Assembly: GCF_900105905.1 (NCBI RefSeq)
Contig: NZ_FNSV01000005.1
Location: forward strand, 248,001 to 312,000
DNA: 64,000 nt
Reading direction: 5' to 3'
DNA from: Rhodococcus koreensis
GTDB lineage: Bacteria; Actinomycetota; Actinomycetes; Mycobacteriales; Mycobacteriaceae
The position numbers and the translations under genes were made by a program. Every line of letters begins with the position of its first letter. Position 1 is the first letter of the stretch. Below the pieces are notes generated by a model. The model was not told the origin of the DNA. It did no database searches and saw only the letters and a list, made by a program, of their open reading frames with translations. Below, piece after piece: positions 44,507-52,957 of the stretch.

Positions 44507-44929
44507 TCAGAGCGGGTCGATGTCGTGGTGCCCACCGAGGTCGATGCCGGGATCGGCTCCGTCGTCGACACCGAGGGTGGACGGGTCGACGCTGTCGTCG
44601 CCGAGATCGAGATCCTGCCCGGCGGGTCGGTGCAGATCCGTGGCCTCGTCCTCGTCGGGTTCGAGGTCCAGGCCGGGGAGGGTGCCAGCGTCGGTGTCGA
44701 GGTCGTCCGCGTCGGCCTCGTCGTCGTCGTCGAGCAGGATGATCTCGTCGTCCTCGGGCACGACCGGGACGTCGTCCATGTCGGGGACGAGGTCGGCGTC
44801 GACGGGTGCGGTGGTGGGGTCGAGGGCGACCTCGAGGGCGCGGGCCCACACCTCGTCGGGCACGGGTGGCAGCGCACCCGATACCCCCAGTGCGGCAAGG
44901 ACGGAGTCGTCGTCCACTGCTGCTCTCAC
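44507..44929 (-). CDS. Highly acidic small protein
   Basis: 140 residues with a short folded-looking start (DDSVLAALGVSGALPPVPDE, VWARALEVALDP) and then a very acidic, probably disordered tail with runs such as LLDDDDEADADD. Asp and Glu dominate the tail. It starts 45 bases below a copy of the locus-specific ECF promoter (44974-45006). It lies between the peptidase-like gene and the sigma gene. No known family; its N-terminus could be a docking segment. Confidence 0.75.
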   Translation of the reverse strand: MRAAVDDDSVLAALGVSGALPPVPDEVWARALEVALDPTTAPVDADLVPDMDDVPVVPEDDEIILLDDDDEADADDLDTDAGTLPGLDLEPDEDEATDLHRPAGQDLDLGDDSVDPSTLGVDDGADPGIDLGGHHDIDPL

Positions 44930-44973
44930 CTCGTTTCCTCGAGTAGGTCGGCGCCGCCACCGACACCCACACT

Positions 44974-45006
44974 GGTTGGATGCACCGGTGCGGCGAAAGG
45001 TTCCCG
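44974..45006 (-). promoter_or_regulatory. ECF-type promoter P1 (acidic protein)
   Basis: On the minus strand: CGGGAACCTTTCG, ten bases, GCATCCAACC. The same arrangement occurs at 47107, 49315 and 52858. From GGAACC to CATCC is about 16 bases, a normal ECF spacer. Confidence 0.72.
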
Positions 45007-45095
45007 CCGATCGCCGGCATCGTTCCGATCACCGTCACCGTGGTCGGTGTGGCCTCTCCAGTGTGCACGCCCCAGGTGCGGTCGGCTGGTAGCGG

Positions 45096-46022
45096 CTACC
45101 GCGACAGGTCGATCATCGCCCATCGGCGATCGGGTGCGGCCACCGACGCCGCGACCGGGTGCGGGTGGTCGGCCAGGTCGGGATCCGGGGCGTCGGCGAC
45201 CAGCATTTTGTGGCCCGAGTCCGCCCAGGCGTCCTCGAACTGGTCGATGGGCACCTCGAGTTGGTTGCCGTTCGGGGCGCCGGGGTCGGAGAGGATCACC
45301 ACGCCGCGGGTGTCGTCGATGCCGGCGACGATAAGGAAGTGGTCGGCCGTGTCGTCTTCCCCCGCTTCTTGGTCCGGGTTCCGGATCTCCCCGGAGTCGA
45401 CCATGGCGATCACCCCGTGGCCGGCCTCGAGCGTGGTTTTCAGGTCGTCGATCGTGCCGTCCTGGACGGTGCAGGGCACCCCTTGGTCTTCGAGGAGGAT
45501 CTCGAGGTTCGGCAGGGTCATGCCCTGCGCGGGGTCGCCGTCCTGCATGAGTCCGAGTTCAAGGGCCCGGTCCACCAACTGTTGGGGGTCGTCGATGACG
45601 ACGCCGGTGTATTGGGCGATCACCTGCGCGGCGCTCGACGGCCCGCAGTAGCCGTCGACCTGTTGGAAGAACCAGTTCACCGACCATTCCACCGGGTCCC
45701 CGTACACGCCGTCCCCGCCGGTGCCGTCGACCGGGGACCCCGGGGTGATGCTGCCCTGTTCGGCTGCCGGTGCGGGCGCGTCCTGCGGCGGGGAGAGCGT
45801 CGGGGGTTCGGTGGGATCCGGGTCGAGTGTGCTCAGGTCGATGGCGGACAGATCCACCGGTCCCGGCCCGTCGGCGATGACGGCGAACGGGTCGTCGTCG
45901 ACCGGTGCGCAGATCGCGTCGATGATCTCGTCGATCGGGCCCGGGTCGCCGAGGTAGGTGTCGTCGTCGGGTGGGGCGGCGGACCAGGCTGCTGCAGCCA
46001 GATCCGCGGCGATGTCGTCCAT
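45096..46022 (-). CDS. C39-like cysteine peptidase-fold protein
   Basis: 308 residues from the ATG at 46022 with GGGAGAG upstream. An acidic, Pro-rich N-terminal 110 residues precedes a papain-like C39_2 domain. The candidate triad is Cys126 (GYCGPSSAAQVIAQYTG), His228 (ADHFLIVAG) and Asp246 (LSDPG). No signal peptide is visible, so it is cytosolic or leaves by a non-Sec route. It belongs to the locus with Hsp70 and the dynamins. It could process or trim a partner, or be an inactive binding version. Confidence 0.82.
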   Translation of the reverse strand: MDDIAADLAAAAWSAAPPDDDTYLGDPGPIDEIIDAICAPVDDDPFAVIADGPGPVDLSAIDLSTLDPDPTEPPTLSPPQDAPAPAAEQGSITPGSPVDGTGGDGVYGDPVEWSVNWFFQQVDGYCGPSSAAQVIAQYTGVVIDDPQQLVDRALELGLMQDGDPAQGMTLPNLEILLEDQGVPCTVQDGTIDDLKTTLEAGHGVIAMVDSGEIRNPDQEAGEDDTADHFLIVAGIDDTRGVVILSDPGAPNGNQLEVPIDQFEDAWADSGHKMLVADAPDPDLADHPHPVAASVAAPDRRWAMIDLSR

Positions 46023-46157
46023 TCGGTGCTCTCCCGGTGTGGTTCGGCCGCAACATGAATGCCGCAACATGAATCGTGGGCGGCGGGTGTCCTGCACCCA
46101 GTCGCCCCGGCGGCAGGCGGGTGGGCGCCGACGCCCTCCGCGCCCGGTGGGTGTGGG

Positions 46158-47045
46158 TCAGGCCAGGTCGGTGGCGCTCGGGTCGGCCGGCGTCTCGGCC
46201 GGGTAGGTTCCGGCCTGCTCGTGGTAGTGGTCCTCGGCGGGGATGAGGGCTTCGAACTGCTCGATCGATCCGAGGTGCCCGTCGGTGGCGGTGTCGAAGG
46301 ATTCCTGGGTGCCGTCGTTGTCGGTGTCGGCGGTGCGCAGGTCGAAGGTGCCGTCACCGTTGGTGTCGACCAGGGTGTCGTTGGTGACGCCGTCGAGGTC
46401 GGTGTCGAGGAGGGCGGTGTCGAAGCGGCCGTCGCCGTTGCTGTCGATCAGGTGCACGTCCGGGTTGCCGTCGGCGGTGGTGTCGAGCCGGGTGTCGGTG
46501 ATCCGGCCGTCCTCGATGACGTCCTGGCGGATGGGTGCGCCGGTGGCGGGGTCGAGGTGGGTGGCGAGGTCGACGGTTCCGTCGTCGTCGAGGTCCTCGG
46601 CGAGGCGGATCCCGGTGGCGGTGGGGGCGATGCCGGTTTCGTAGGTGCCGTTGCCGTCGGTGTCCTGTTCGACGAGGGTGATGGAGCCGTCTTCGTCGAT
46701 GTGGGTGATGGTGTCGATGCCCTCGATGCGGGTGTGGATCAGGTCGACATCTCCGTCGCCGTCGACGTCCCGCGGCGAGTAGTACTCCCCGCCGGCGCCG
46801 GCGGTCGGGTCGGTGTCGCCGGCGGCCCCGAGGTCGGTGGTGGTGGTGGTGGTGGTGGTGAGGTCCGGCGCGGTTGCGGTGCCGGCGGGGCCCGGGTCGG
46901 CTGCGGCGGTCGGCTGCTGGCCGCCCGCGATGGGGGCGGTGGTGTAGGTGGCCTCGCGCGGGTCTCCGGTCAGGTTGGGGCTGGGCGAGGCGGTCTCGGC
47001 GCCGGTGGTGGTCTGGGTGTTCTGGGCGGCGCGGGGGTTGCTCAT
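46158..47045 (-). CDS. Calcium-binding-type aspartate-repeat protein
   Basis: 295 residues. Ser/Thr/Pro-rich start with an eight-Thr run, then about eight short repeats of the DxDGDGxxD type: DVDGDGDVD, DTDGNGTYE, DLDDDGTVD, DSNGDGRFD, DTDLDGVTN, DTNGDGTFD, DTDNDGTQE. These loops resemble EF-hand or thrombospondin type 3 calcium sites. No signal peptide is evident. The ATG at 47045 has AAGGA upstream, and ECF promoter P2 lies 62 bases before it. It probably senses calcium or acts as a structural scaffold. Confidence 0.82.
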   Translation of the reverse strand: MSNPRAAQNTQTTTGAETASPSPNLTGDPREATYTTAPIAGGQQPTAAADPGPAGTATAPDLTTTTTTTTDLGAAGDTDPTAGAGGEYYSPRDVDGDGDVDLIHTRIEGIDTITHIDEDGSITLVEQDTDGNGTYETGIAPTATGIRLAEDLDDDGTVDLATHLDPATGAPIRQDVIEDGRITDTRLDTTADGNPDVHLIDSNGDGRFDTALLDTDLDGVTNDTLVDTNGDGTFDLRTADTDNDGTQESFDTATDGHLGSIEQFEALIPAEDHYHEQAGTYPAETPADPSATDLA

Positions 47046-47106
47046 CTCGAATCCTTGTCCGTCGAAGGGTTTCCGGCCGGGAAGTGGTGTTCCCGGTGTT
47101 GTCGAG

Positions 47107-47140
47107 AGTTGGATGCGGTGAGTGCCCCGAAAGGTTCCCG
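47107..47140 (-). promoter_or_regulatory. ECF-type promoter P2 (Ca-binding-repeat protein)
   Basis: Minus strand: CGGGAACCTTTCG, eleven bases, GCATCCAACT. One base longer in the spacer than the other three copies. Confidence 0.7.
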
Positions 47141-47200
47141 GGCGCACAAAACAATTTTTGCGCCGGTCGCGACCGAGCATGAAGGGGCCCTGTACAGACG

Positions 47201-47234
47201 GCTGCGCCCGCCCCAAAAGTGGGGCGGGCGCAGC
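47201..47234 (-). terminator. Intrinsic-type hairpin after the Hsp70-like gene
   Basis: A perfect 14-bp GC-rich stem (GCTGCGCCCGCCCC / GGGGCGGGCGCAGC) with a 6-base loop, 24 bases past the stop. It separates the Hsp70 unit from the Ca-binding-repeat unit. Confidence 0.82.
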
Positions 47235-47257
47235 GAGTTCGTGCGGTGGCGGGATGG

Positions 47258-49156
47258 TTAGTTGATCAGTCCGGCGCGGGAGAGGAACGTCTTCGCGCCG
47301 TCGAGGCCCTGGACGTCGCTGAAGCTGGCCATCACCCCGGTCGAGCCGTTGGCGTACCAGATCGAGTAGGTGCCGGCGTAGCCCGGACCGTCGATGTGGG
47401 CGGCCGCGGTCCGCGGGATGTTCTCCACGATCTCGTTGTCGGTCGAGGTGGTGTCGTTCTGGAAGCCCTGCCGGATCCCGAGGACCCGTTTCTTCGCCTC
47501 GGCGGCGTCGACGCTGAGAATGATCGACTGGTAGTCCTGGTCGGAGATGCCGGCGGTGAGCGCGGCGCCCTCTTTCAGGGTGCATTGCATTTCCAGTCCA
47601 CCGTTCTCGGTTTCGCCGCTGGTCTTGCAGTTCTCCAGATCTGACCGCAATGCTGCCGGAAGCGCGGCCAGCACAGCGTCTTTCGTGGTCGGAACCTGCG
47701 TGTTTCCGGTGCCGGAGGCGCCGACCTGTTCCGCGTCGGCGGTGTCCCCGGCCGCGGCGGTGTCGGTGACAGCGGGCTGATCGGCGGCGCTGTGGTCGTC
47801 GCCGGTGAGGGTGATCGCCCCGATCACCCCGGCGGCGATGACCGCGGCGGCGGCCGCGGCGCCGATCACCGCCCACTTCTTACGGCCCGCACCCGTGTCC
47901 GCCGCCGGTGTGGGGGTGGGGGTGGGGGTGGGGTGCCAGGCCGTGGCCGGCCGGTCCGGGAGGGGTGCGGTCGCCGCCGGCCCGCCGGGGCGTTCGGGGG
48001 CAGATGTCGGCGGGGTGGGGTGGGTGTACCGGGTCCCGCCGCCGCTGGCTGCGGCGGTGGTGGTGAGGCCGCGGACGATCGGGGCGGCGGCCGCGATGGC
48101 GCCCTGCGCGACGACGGTCTTCGGGTCGTCGAGGGTGGCGATCGGCCCGAGTGCCTTGAGGTGGTCTTGGACGATCGGGATCCGGGAGGACCCTCCGGTC
48201 AGATACAGCGCGTGCAGCCCGGTGGGGTCGGTGACGTGGGCGTCGGCGAGGGTGGCGCGGGTGAGGGTGACCGCCTTCTCCAAGGCCGGGGTGATGAGTT
48301 CCTCGAACTCCTCCCGGGTGATCTGGAACTTTTCGGTGTGCCCGCCGCCGGCGACGGTGATGGTCGCCGACGGTGCCTCCGAGAGCAGTTCCTTGGCGCG
48401 GCGGATCGAGTCGTCGAGGGCGTGCCGGATATCGATCGGCGCCGACCGCAGGTAGTCACCGAGTTCGGGGTTGCGGGCGTCGAGTTGTTCGTCGACCCAC
48501 CGGCGGATGTAGGCGTCGAAGTTCTTCCCGCCGAGGCCGTTGTCGCCGCGCGCGGCCACCACGTCGAAGGTGCCGTGGTCGTTGGCGGCCAGCACGGCGA
48601 TGTCGAGGGTGCCGCCGCCGAAGTCGAAGACCGCGATCTTCGCGCCCGGGGGCAGGGTGTTCGACCGCGAATAGTAGTGCGCCGCCGCCCGCGGTTCGGA
48701 GACCGTGGTGACCTGGGAGGGGTCGAGCCCGAGTTGGGCGGCGGCGTCGAGGAGTACCTGGATCTCGCGGGGGGACCATGCCTCGGGGTGGGTGAGCACC
48801 AGCTGGGCGGGGGCCTGCCCGGCGTGCGCGGCGCGGGCCCGGGCCATCACCGAGTCGAGGACCGCGGCGACCGGCACCGACGAGGGGATCGTGTAGCCGT
48901 TGACGGTGACCACGCCCTGCCCGATCACCCGCTTCGGGGAGGGCAGGTAGGCGGCGGGGTTGGTTTCGGCGCGGTTGGTGGCGACGTCACCGACCGCGAT
49001 CTGGTGGGGGGTTTCGACGAACACCGCCGAGGACATGGTGGTGCGGTTGTGGCTGAGCTGCAGCGCTTCCACCGCGCCGCTGACCGCGCCGGTGTGTGCG
49101 GCGGCGGTGTTGGAGGTGCCGAAGTCGATCCCCAGCAGCCAGTCCGGCCTAGACAT
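47258..49156 (-). CDS. Membrane-anchored Hsp70-like ATPase
   Basis: 632 residues. The Hsp70/actin ATPase domain carries GIDFGTSNTAAA (phosphate 1), FDFGGGTLDIAVL (phosphate 2) and YLTGGSSRIPIV (adenosine). The usual peptide-binding domain is missing. A Pro/Thr-rich linker leads to a membrane helix at about 426-450 (WAVIGAAAAAAVIAAGVIGA) and an outer domain of about 170 residues with two cysteines (ENCKTSG, MQCTLKEG). Promoter P3 lies 159 bases upstream. It may couple cytoplasmic ATP hydrolysis to an envelope-facing sensor. Confidence 0.88.
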   Translation of the reverse strand: MSRPDWLLGIDFGTSNTAAAHTGAVSGAVEALQLSHNRTTMSSAVFVETPHQIAVGDVATNRAETNPAAYLPSPKRVIGQGVVTVNGYTIPSSVPVAAVLDSVMARARAAHAGQAPAQLVLTHPEAWSPREIQVLLDAAAQLGLDPSQVTTVSEPRAAAHYYSRSNTLPPGAKIAVFDFGGGTLDIAVLAANDHGTFDVVAARGDNGLGGKNFDAYIRRWVDEQLDARNPELGDYLRSAPIDIRHALDDSIRRAKELLSEAPSATITVAGGGHTEKFQITREEFEELITPALEKAVTLTRATLADAHVTDPTGLHALYLTGGSSRIPIVQDHLKALGPIATLDDPKTVVAQGAIAAAAPIVRGLTTTAAASGGGTRYTHPTPPTSAPERPGGPAATAPLPDRPATAWHPTPTPTPTPAADTGAGRKKWAVIGAAAAAAVIAAGVIGAITLTGDDHSAADQPAVTDTAAAGDTADAEQVGASGTGNTQVPTTKDAVLAALPAALRSDLENCKTSGETENGGLEMQCTLKEGAALTAGISDQDYQSIILSVDAAEAKKRVLGIRQGFQNDTTSTDNEIVENIPRTAAAHIDGPGYAGTYSIWYANGSTGVMASFSDVQGLDGAKTFLSRAGLIN

Positions 49157-49314
49157 TGATCCCCCTCGTGCTCGAACCCCACTGAATGCGCGCGGCGGCC
49201 GGTGCGGCGCGGTCGCGCCCGGGCATCATGTCACGCCGACGTGGCGGCGGTGGCTGCGGCGGTCGGTGGAACATCACGGGTCGGTCCTTCCACAAAGCGT
49301 TCTCGGCGGGTGAT

Positions 49315-49347
49315 GGTTGGATGCGCGCCGCGGGCGAAAGGTTCCCG
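49315..49347 (-). promoter_or_regulatory. ECF-type promoter P3 (Hsp70-like gene)
   Basis: Minus strand: CGGGAACCTTTCG, ten bases, GCATCCAACC; the two conserved boxes are identical to P1. It lies in the 238-base gap between the dynamin operon and the Hsp70-like gene. Confidence 0.72.
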
Positions 49348-49394
49348 CCGACGAGCACACACCCCCACCGACCCGGCCCGCCTGGGTTTGGGTC

Positions 49395-50822
49395 TCAGGT
49401 GGCGGCGAGGGCGGCGTAGGTGCGTTGCAGCACGATCAGGGCGGCGTCCTCGGCCGCGGTCAGCGTCGACAGCGCCTGGGTGTGCGCCCAGCTCAGCTTC
49501 TGCTGCGCGGTCGCCCGCACCTGGTCCGGGCCCACACCGGCGGGGAGGCCGAGCTGCCCGGCCGGGGTGGGGTGTTCGAGGAGCCGGCGCAGTTCGGTGG
49601 TGACCGGGGAGCGGGGATCGGCCTCGAGCATGGCCTTGAGGTGTTCGAACAGCACCACGGTGTTCAGTGCGGGGTCGCGGCGCAGCTGGTCCACGACGCC
49701 GCGGATCTGGTCCCGGGCGGGGTGGGTGAACGCGAGTTGGTCGAGTTCGCGGATGATCCGGCTGGCCCGGTGCACGGCGGCGAACCGGCCCAGATGCTGC
49801 GAGAGCACCCCCCGCAACTGGGGGATCCCCGAGTGCGCGGTCAGCCAGTCGTTGAGGGTGGCGGCCCCGTGGGCGGCGACGTCGCGGCCCGCGGCGATGC
49901 CGTATTCGCCGAGCAGATCGAGGAGCCGATCACGCACCGCCGCGGGCACCACGGTGGGGGTGTCGGTGTCGAGGAGATCGAGCACCTCGAGCGGCCCGTA
50001 TCCGGTCAGCGACGCCAGTGCGCGGGCGTCGGCCTCGGTGAGCGCCCCGGTGTGGGCGGTTTCGGCGAGCAGCCCGGCGATCGGCATCACCGTCATGACG
50101 GTGTCGGCGAGCCGGTCCGCCAGGACCCGGGCGTGGGCGATCGCGTGCTCGAGCGGATTGCGCTGCCCCAGTGCGCCTTCCCCGAACCCGTCGGCGCGGG
50201 AGAGGACGCCGAGGGTGTTCAGTGGGGTGAAGCCGAGTTGTTTGAGGAAGGAGATCTCGTCGGCGCGGGGGGCGGAGTCGAACAGGAACACCGCGGCGTC
50301 GGCGTCGACGGATGCGGTGCGGGTCTGCTCGTACCCGTCGATGAGGACCCGGCGGGTGCGGGCCTCGTTCTCGGCGGTCAGGGTGGCCAGGCCGGGGGTG
50401 TCGACCAGGGTGAAGTCGCGGATCGCCGCCGAGGGCAGCCACCGGTGCAGGTAGGCGACCTGCGCGGGGTCGACCCCGAGGTCGGCGGTGTGGCCGCGGG
50501 ACAGGTGCAGCGGGCGGCGGGAGCCGTCCAGCAGGACCACCTCGGCGCGGGAGGGGGCGCCGTCCTGGTAGACGGCGACGATGCTGGTGGCCTCGAGGGC
50601 GGCGGTTTCGGCGACCGGCGCCCCGATCAGGGCGTTGACCAGGGTTGATTTCCCGGCCTTGAGGCGGCCGACGATCACGATCCGCGGCGGGGACCAGAGG
50701 ACCTGACCAATCCGGTTGGCGTGGGCGGCCAGGTCGGGGGCCAGGGCGGCGAGCGCGTGCAATGCCCGGTCCACGCCGGCGCGCACCGGATCGACGGCCG
50801 GTGCGGTGGGGGTGGCGGTCAC
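49395..50822 (-). CDS. Dynamin-like GTPase, IniC-like
   Basis: 475 residues from a GTG that overlaps the upstream dynamin stop (GTGA); the longer open frame lies inside that gene. G1 is GRLKAGKSTLVNALIG at 52-67, a Thr-rich switch (ALEATSIVAVY) follows, G3 is DTPGL and G4 is SRAD instead of the usual T/NKxD. A helical C-terminal half follows. In mycobacteria IniA and IniC are paired dynamins that maintain the membrane under cell-wall stress; the order and pairing here match. Confidence 0.88.
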   Translation of the reverse strand: MTATPTAPAVDPVRAGVDRALHALAALAPDLAAHANRIGQVLWSPPRIVIVGRLKAGKSTLVNALIGAPVAETAALEATSIVAVYQDGAPSRAEVVLLDGSRRPLHLSRGHTADLGVDPAQVAYLHRWLPSAAIRDFTLVDTPGLATLTAENEARTRRVLIDGYEQTRTASVDADAAVFLFDSAPRADEISFLKQLGFTPLNTLGVLSRADGFGEGALGQRNPLEHAIAHARVLADRLADTVMTVMPIAGLLAETAHTGALTEADARALASLTGYGPLEVLDLLDTDTPTVVPAAVRDRLLDLLGEYGIAAGRDVAAHGAATLNDWLTAHSGIPQLRGVLSQHLGRFAAVHRASRIIRELDQLAFTHPARDQIRGVVDQLRRDPALNTVVLFEHLKAMLEADPRSPVTTELRRLLEHPTPAGQLGLPAGVGPDQVRATAQQKLSWAHTQALSTLTAAEDAALIVLQRTYAALAAT

Positions 50823-52714
50823 CGGGGATCCCCGCCTTCCGGGTCGGCGGCGGGTGTGGGGTGGGTGGACAGTTCGGCGATCAGGGCTTCGGCGCGGGTG
50901 ATGTTGTTCTCGACCACCCGCAGGTTGTTCTGCAGGCGGGTCAGTTTCTTCTCCCGGGTGGCCTTGTCCGCCCGGGCGGTGTCCTCGGCGTCTTTGATCT
51001 GCCCCTGCAGGGTCTCGATCGAGGCTTTGACGTGTTCGCGGTAGCGGATCACGATCTCCGGGCGGGCAAGGGCGAGGGTGGATTCGAGCATCCGGGCGGT
51101 GGTGGTCTTGGTGGTCGCGATCGTCTCCCGCAACCAGGACAGCAGGTTCGTCTTCCCGGCGCGCATCGCCTTGAACCCGAGGTTGAATCCGACCCAGGCG
51201 ACGCCGACGACCGCCCCGACGCCCATCATCGCCGAGACCCCGATCAGGCCGCCGAGCATCGACGAGCCCATCACGCCCATGGTGATCATCGACGGGTCGA
51301 GCAGGCCCTGCCGTTTCCCGGCGACCTGGTGGGTTTCCAGGGTGCGGTTCGACAACGTCGCGAGGACCTGCTCGGAGATCTCGTGCCAGATGACCTCGGA
51401 GGCGAATCGCGGGTGCACGATCTGGGTGTAGAGCTGCTCGAGGAACAGGTTGACCGATCCGGCCATCGCCGCCTGGAAGTCGCGTTCCATCTCGGCGGTG
51501 AAATGCTGCGGGTTCCGCCGCAACACCGCCATCCCGTTCTTGTTGATCCGGGTGGTCCACTTCTGCCGGATCCCGTCGAGGCGGCGGTCGAGGTCGTCGG
51601 TGGCGTGCTGGCGGATCAACGTCAGATCCCGCTGCAGGTATTGCTCCCACTGCGTCGAGTGGTCCTTGAGGCCCTGCAGTTCGGTCAGCTGCGCGGTCAG
51701 ATCCGGGATGACCTCACCGCTGCGGGTGATCGCCCCGATCTGGGTGTGCATGTCCGTCGCCAACGTGCGCAGCCCCTCGACCGCGGTCCGCAGCCCGGTG
51801 ATCGTCGGAAGGTGTTCGGCGATGGCGAGTTTCGCACCGATCAGCTCGCGCAGCTCGGCAATCCCGGACCGCGCCTCCGCGTGGTCGCGCCCCGGGCCGG
51901 GTGCCATCTCGGCGGCGATCACCGCCCGCAGACTCGACACCCCCAGCACCGGGACCTGCCGGCCCAGGTGCCGCAGCAATAGTTCCCGGTTTTCGTCGAC
52001 GATCGGCCGCCAGCGGCGGATGTTCTTGTCGGTCTTGGTGACCACCACGATCAGCGATTCCACCGCGGACCCGGTCTTGTCGATGAACGCCATCTCCGGT
52101 GCCGTCAGCGGGGTGGTGGCATCGCACACGATCACCAGCACGCAGGCCTGCGACGCCGACGCTTCCGCCAGGACCGCGTAGGACGGATCCAGCCCGCCGA
52201 CGCCGGGGGTGTCGATCACGGTGACATTCCCGAGGCGGCTGCCGGTCACGGGGACGATCGCGCGGGTGGGCAGTTCCGCGACCCGGCTGTCGGTGACATG
52301 GGCGCCCTCGCACGAGACCCAGTCCGCCAACTCGGCATGCCGGATCTGCTCGGTGCGGCCGGGGAACAGGATCTGCGCCGTCCCCCCGGGGTGCTCGGCG
52401 GTCGCCTCCCCGAAGCTGATCGTCGTCGACGTCGTCACGTCCACCCCCACCGGGGAGGCGCCGCGCCACCCCACCAGCGCATTGACCAACGAACTCTTCC
52501 CCCGTTTGACCTCGCCGACCACGACCACCGACCGGGTCTGCTCCACGGTTCGGGCCCGCTGCTCGGCGAGATCGCTGATCGCGTCGTACCCGAAGGGGCG
52601 CAGGATCTTGCCGGTGATCGAGGAGAGCAGCACCTCGGCGCGCTCACGCGGCGGCACCTCGGCGGCCGGGGAGGCAACAGTGGCCGGTTGCCCGGTCTGG
52701 GCTGCGGTGTCCAC
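50819..52714 (-). CDS. Dynamin-like GTPase, IniA-like
   Basis: 631 residues. G1 GEVKRGKSS at 67-75, G3 DTPGVGG at 168-174, G4 TKTDK at 226-230. A long helical stalk follows, then a hydrophobic segment near 480-515 (MITMGVMGSSMLGGLIG, VSAMMGVGAVVGVAWVGF) and a C-terminal coiled coil (REKKLTRLQNNLRVVENN). The layout is that of IniA, where the hydrophobic tip inserts into the membrane and promotes fission. Its stop overlaps the IniC-like start. No locus-type ECF promoter is seen before its ATG. Confidence 0.9.
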   Translation of the reverse strand: MDTAAQTGQPATVASPAAEVPPRERAEVLLSSITGKILRPFGYDAISDLAEQRARTVEQTRSVVVVGEVKRGKSSLVNALVGWRGASPVGVDVTTSTTISFGEATAEHPGGTAQILFPGRTEQIRHAELADWVSCEGAHVTDSRVAELPTRAIVPVTGSRLGNVTVIDTPGVGGLDPSYAVLAEASASQACVLVIVCDATTPLTAPEMAFIDKTGSAVESLIVVVTKTDKNIRRWRPIVDENRELLLRHLGRQVPVLGVSSLRAVIAAEMAPGPGRDHAEARSGIAELRELIGAKLAIAEHLPTITGLRTAVEGLRTLATDMHTQIGAITRSGEVIPDLTAQLTELQGLKDHSTQWEQYLQRDLTLIRQHATDDLDRRLDGIRQKWTTRINKNGMAVLRRNPQHFTAEMERDFQAAMAGSVNLFLEQLYTQIVHPRFASEVIWHEISEQVLATLSNRTLETHQVAGKRQGLLDPSMITMGVMGSSMLGGLIGVSAMMGVGAVVGVAWVGFNLGFKAMRAGKTNLLSWLRETIATTKTTTARMLESTLALARPEIVIRYREHVKASIETLQGQIKDAEDTARADKATREKKLTRLQNNLRVVENNITRAEALIAELSTHPTPAADPEGGDPR

Positions 52715-52857
52715 GCCCCTCTCCCCTTTCCGCCGCGGTCCTGTGTGCGCCCGGGTGGTGGGCGCCGTCGAACCCTAGCGCGACCGGCCCAGGGCCTGCA
52801 CCGCCAGCCGACCACCCCGCATCACCGGTGGGTGTGACGGAGGCCACCGCAGCGGTG

Positions 52858-52890
52858 TGGGAACCTTCCAGGCGGTCGCGGCCTCCAACT
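52858..52890 (+). promoter_or_regulatory. ECF-type promoter P4 (lipoprotein)
   Basis: Plus strand: TGGGAACCTTCCA, ten bases, GCCTCCAACT. Spacing equals P1 and P3. It lies 67 bases before the lipoprotein ATG and points away from the dynamin operon. Confidence 0.68.
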
Positions 52891-52957
52891 ACCACGACCA
52901 CACGCTCCCGCCCGGCGACGCCGACACTCGCGGGGGCGGAACAGGGAAGGGACCGAC

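Noticed and set aside
46059..47261. Plus-strand Gly/Val-rich frame that looks like a PE-PGRS-type protein
   Set aside because: It is the complement of the Asp/Thr repeats of the Ca-binding protein, which explains the Gly/Val bias.
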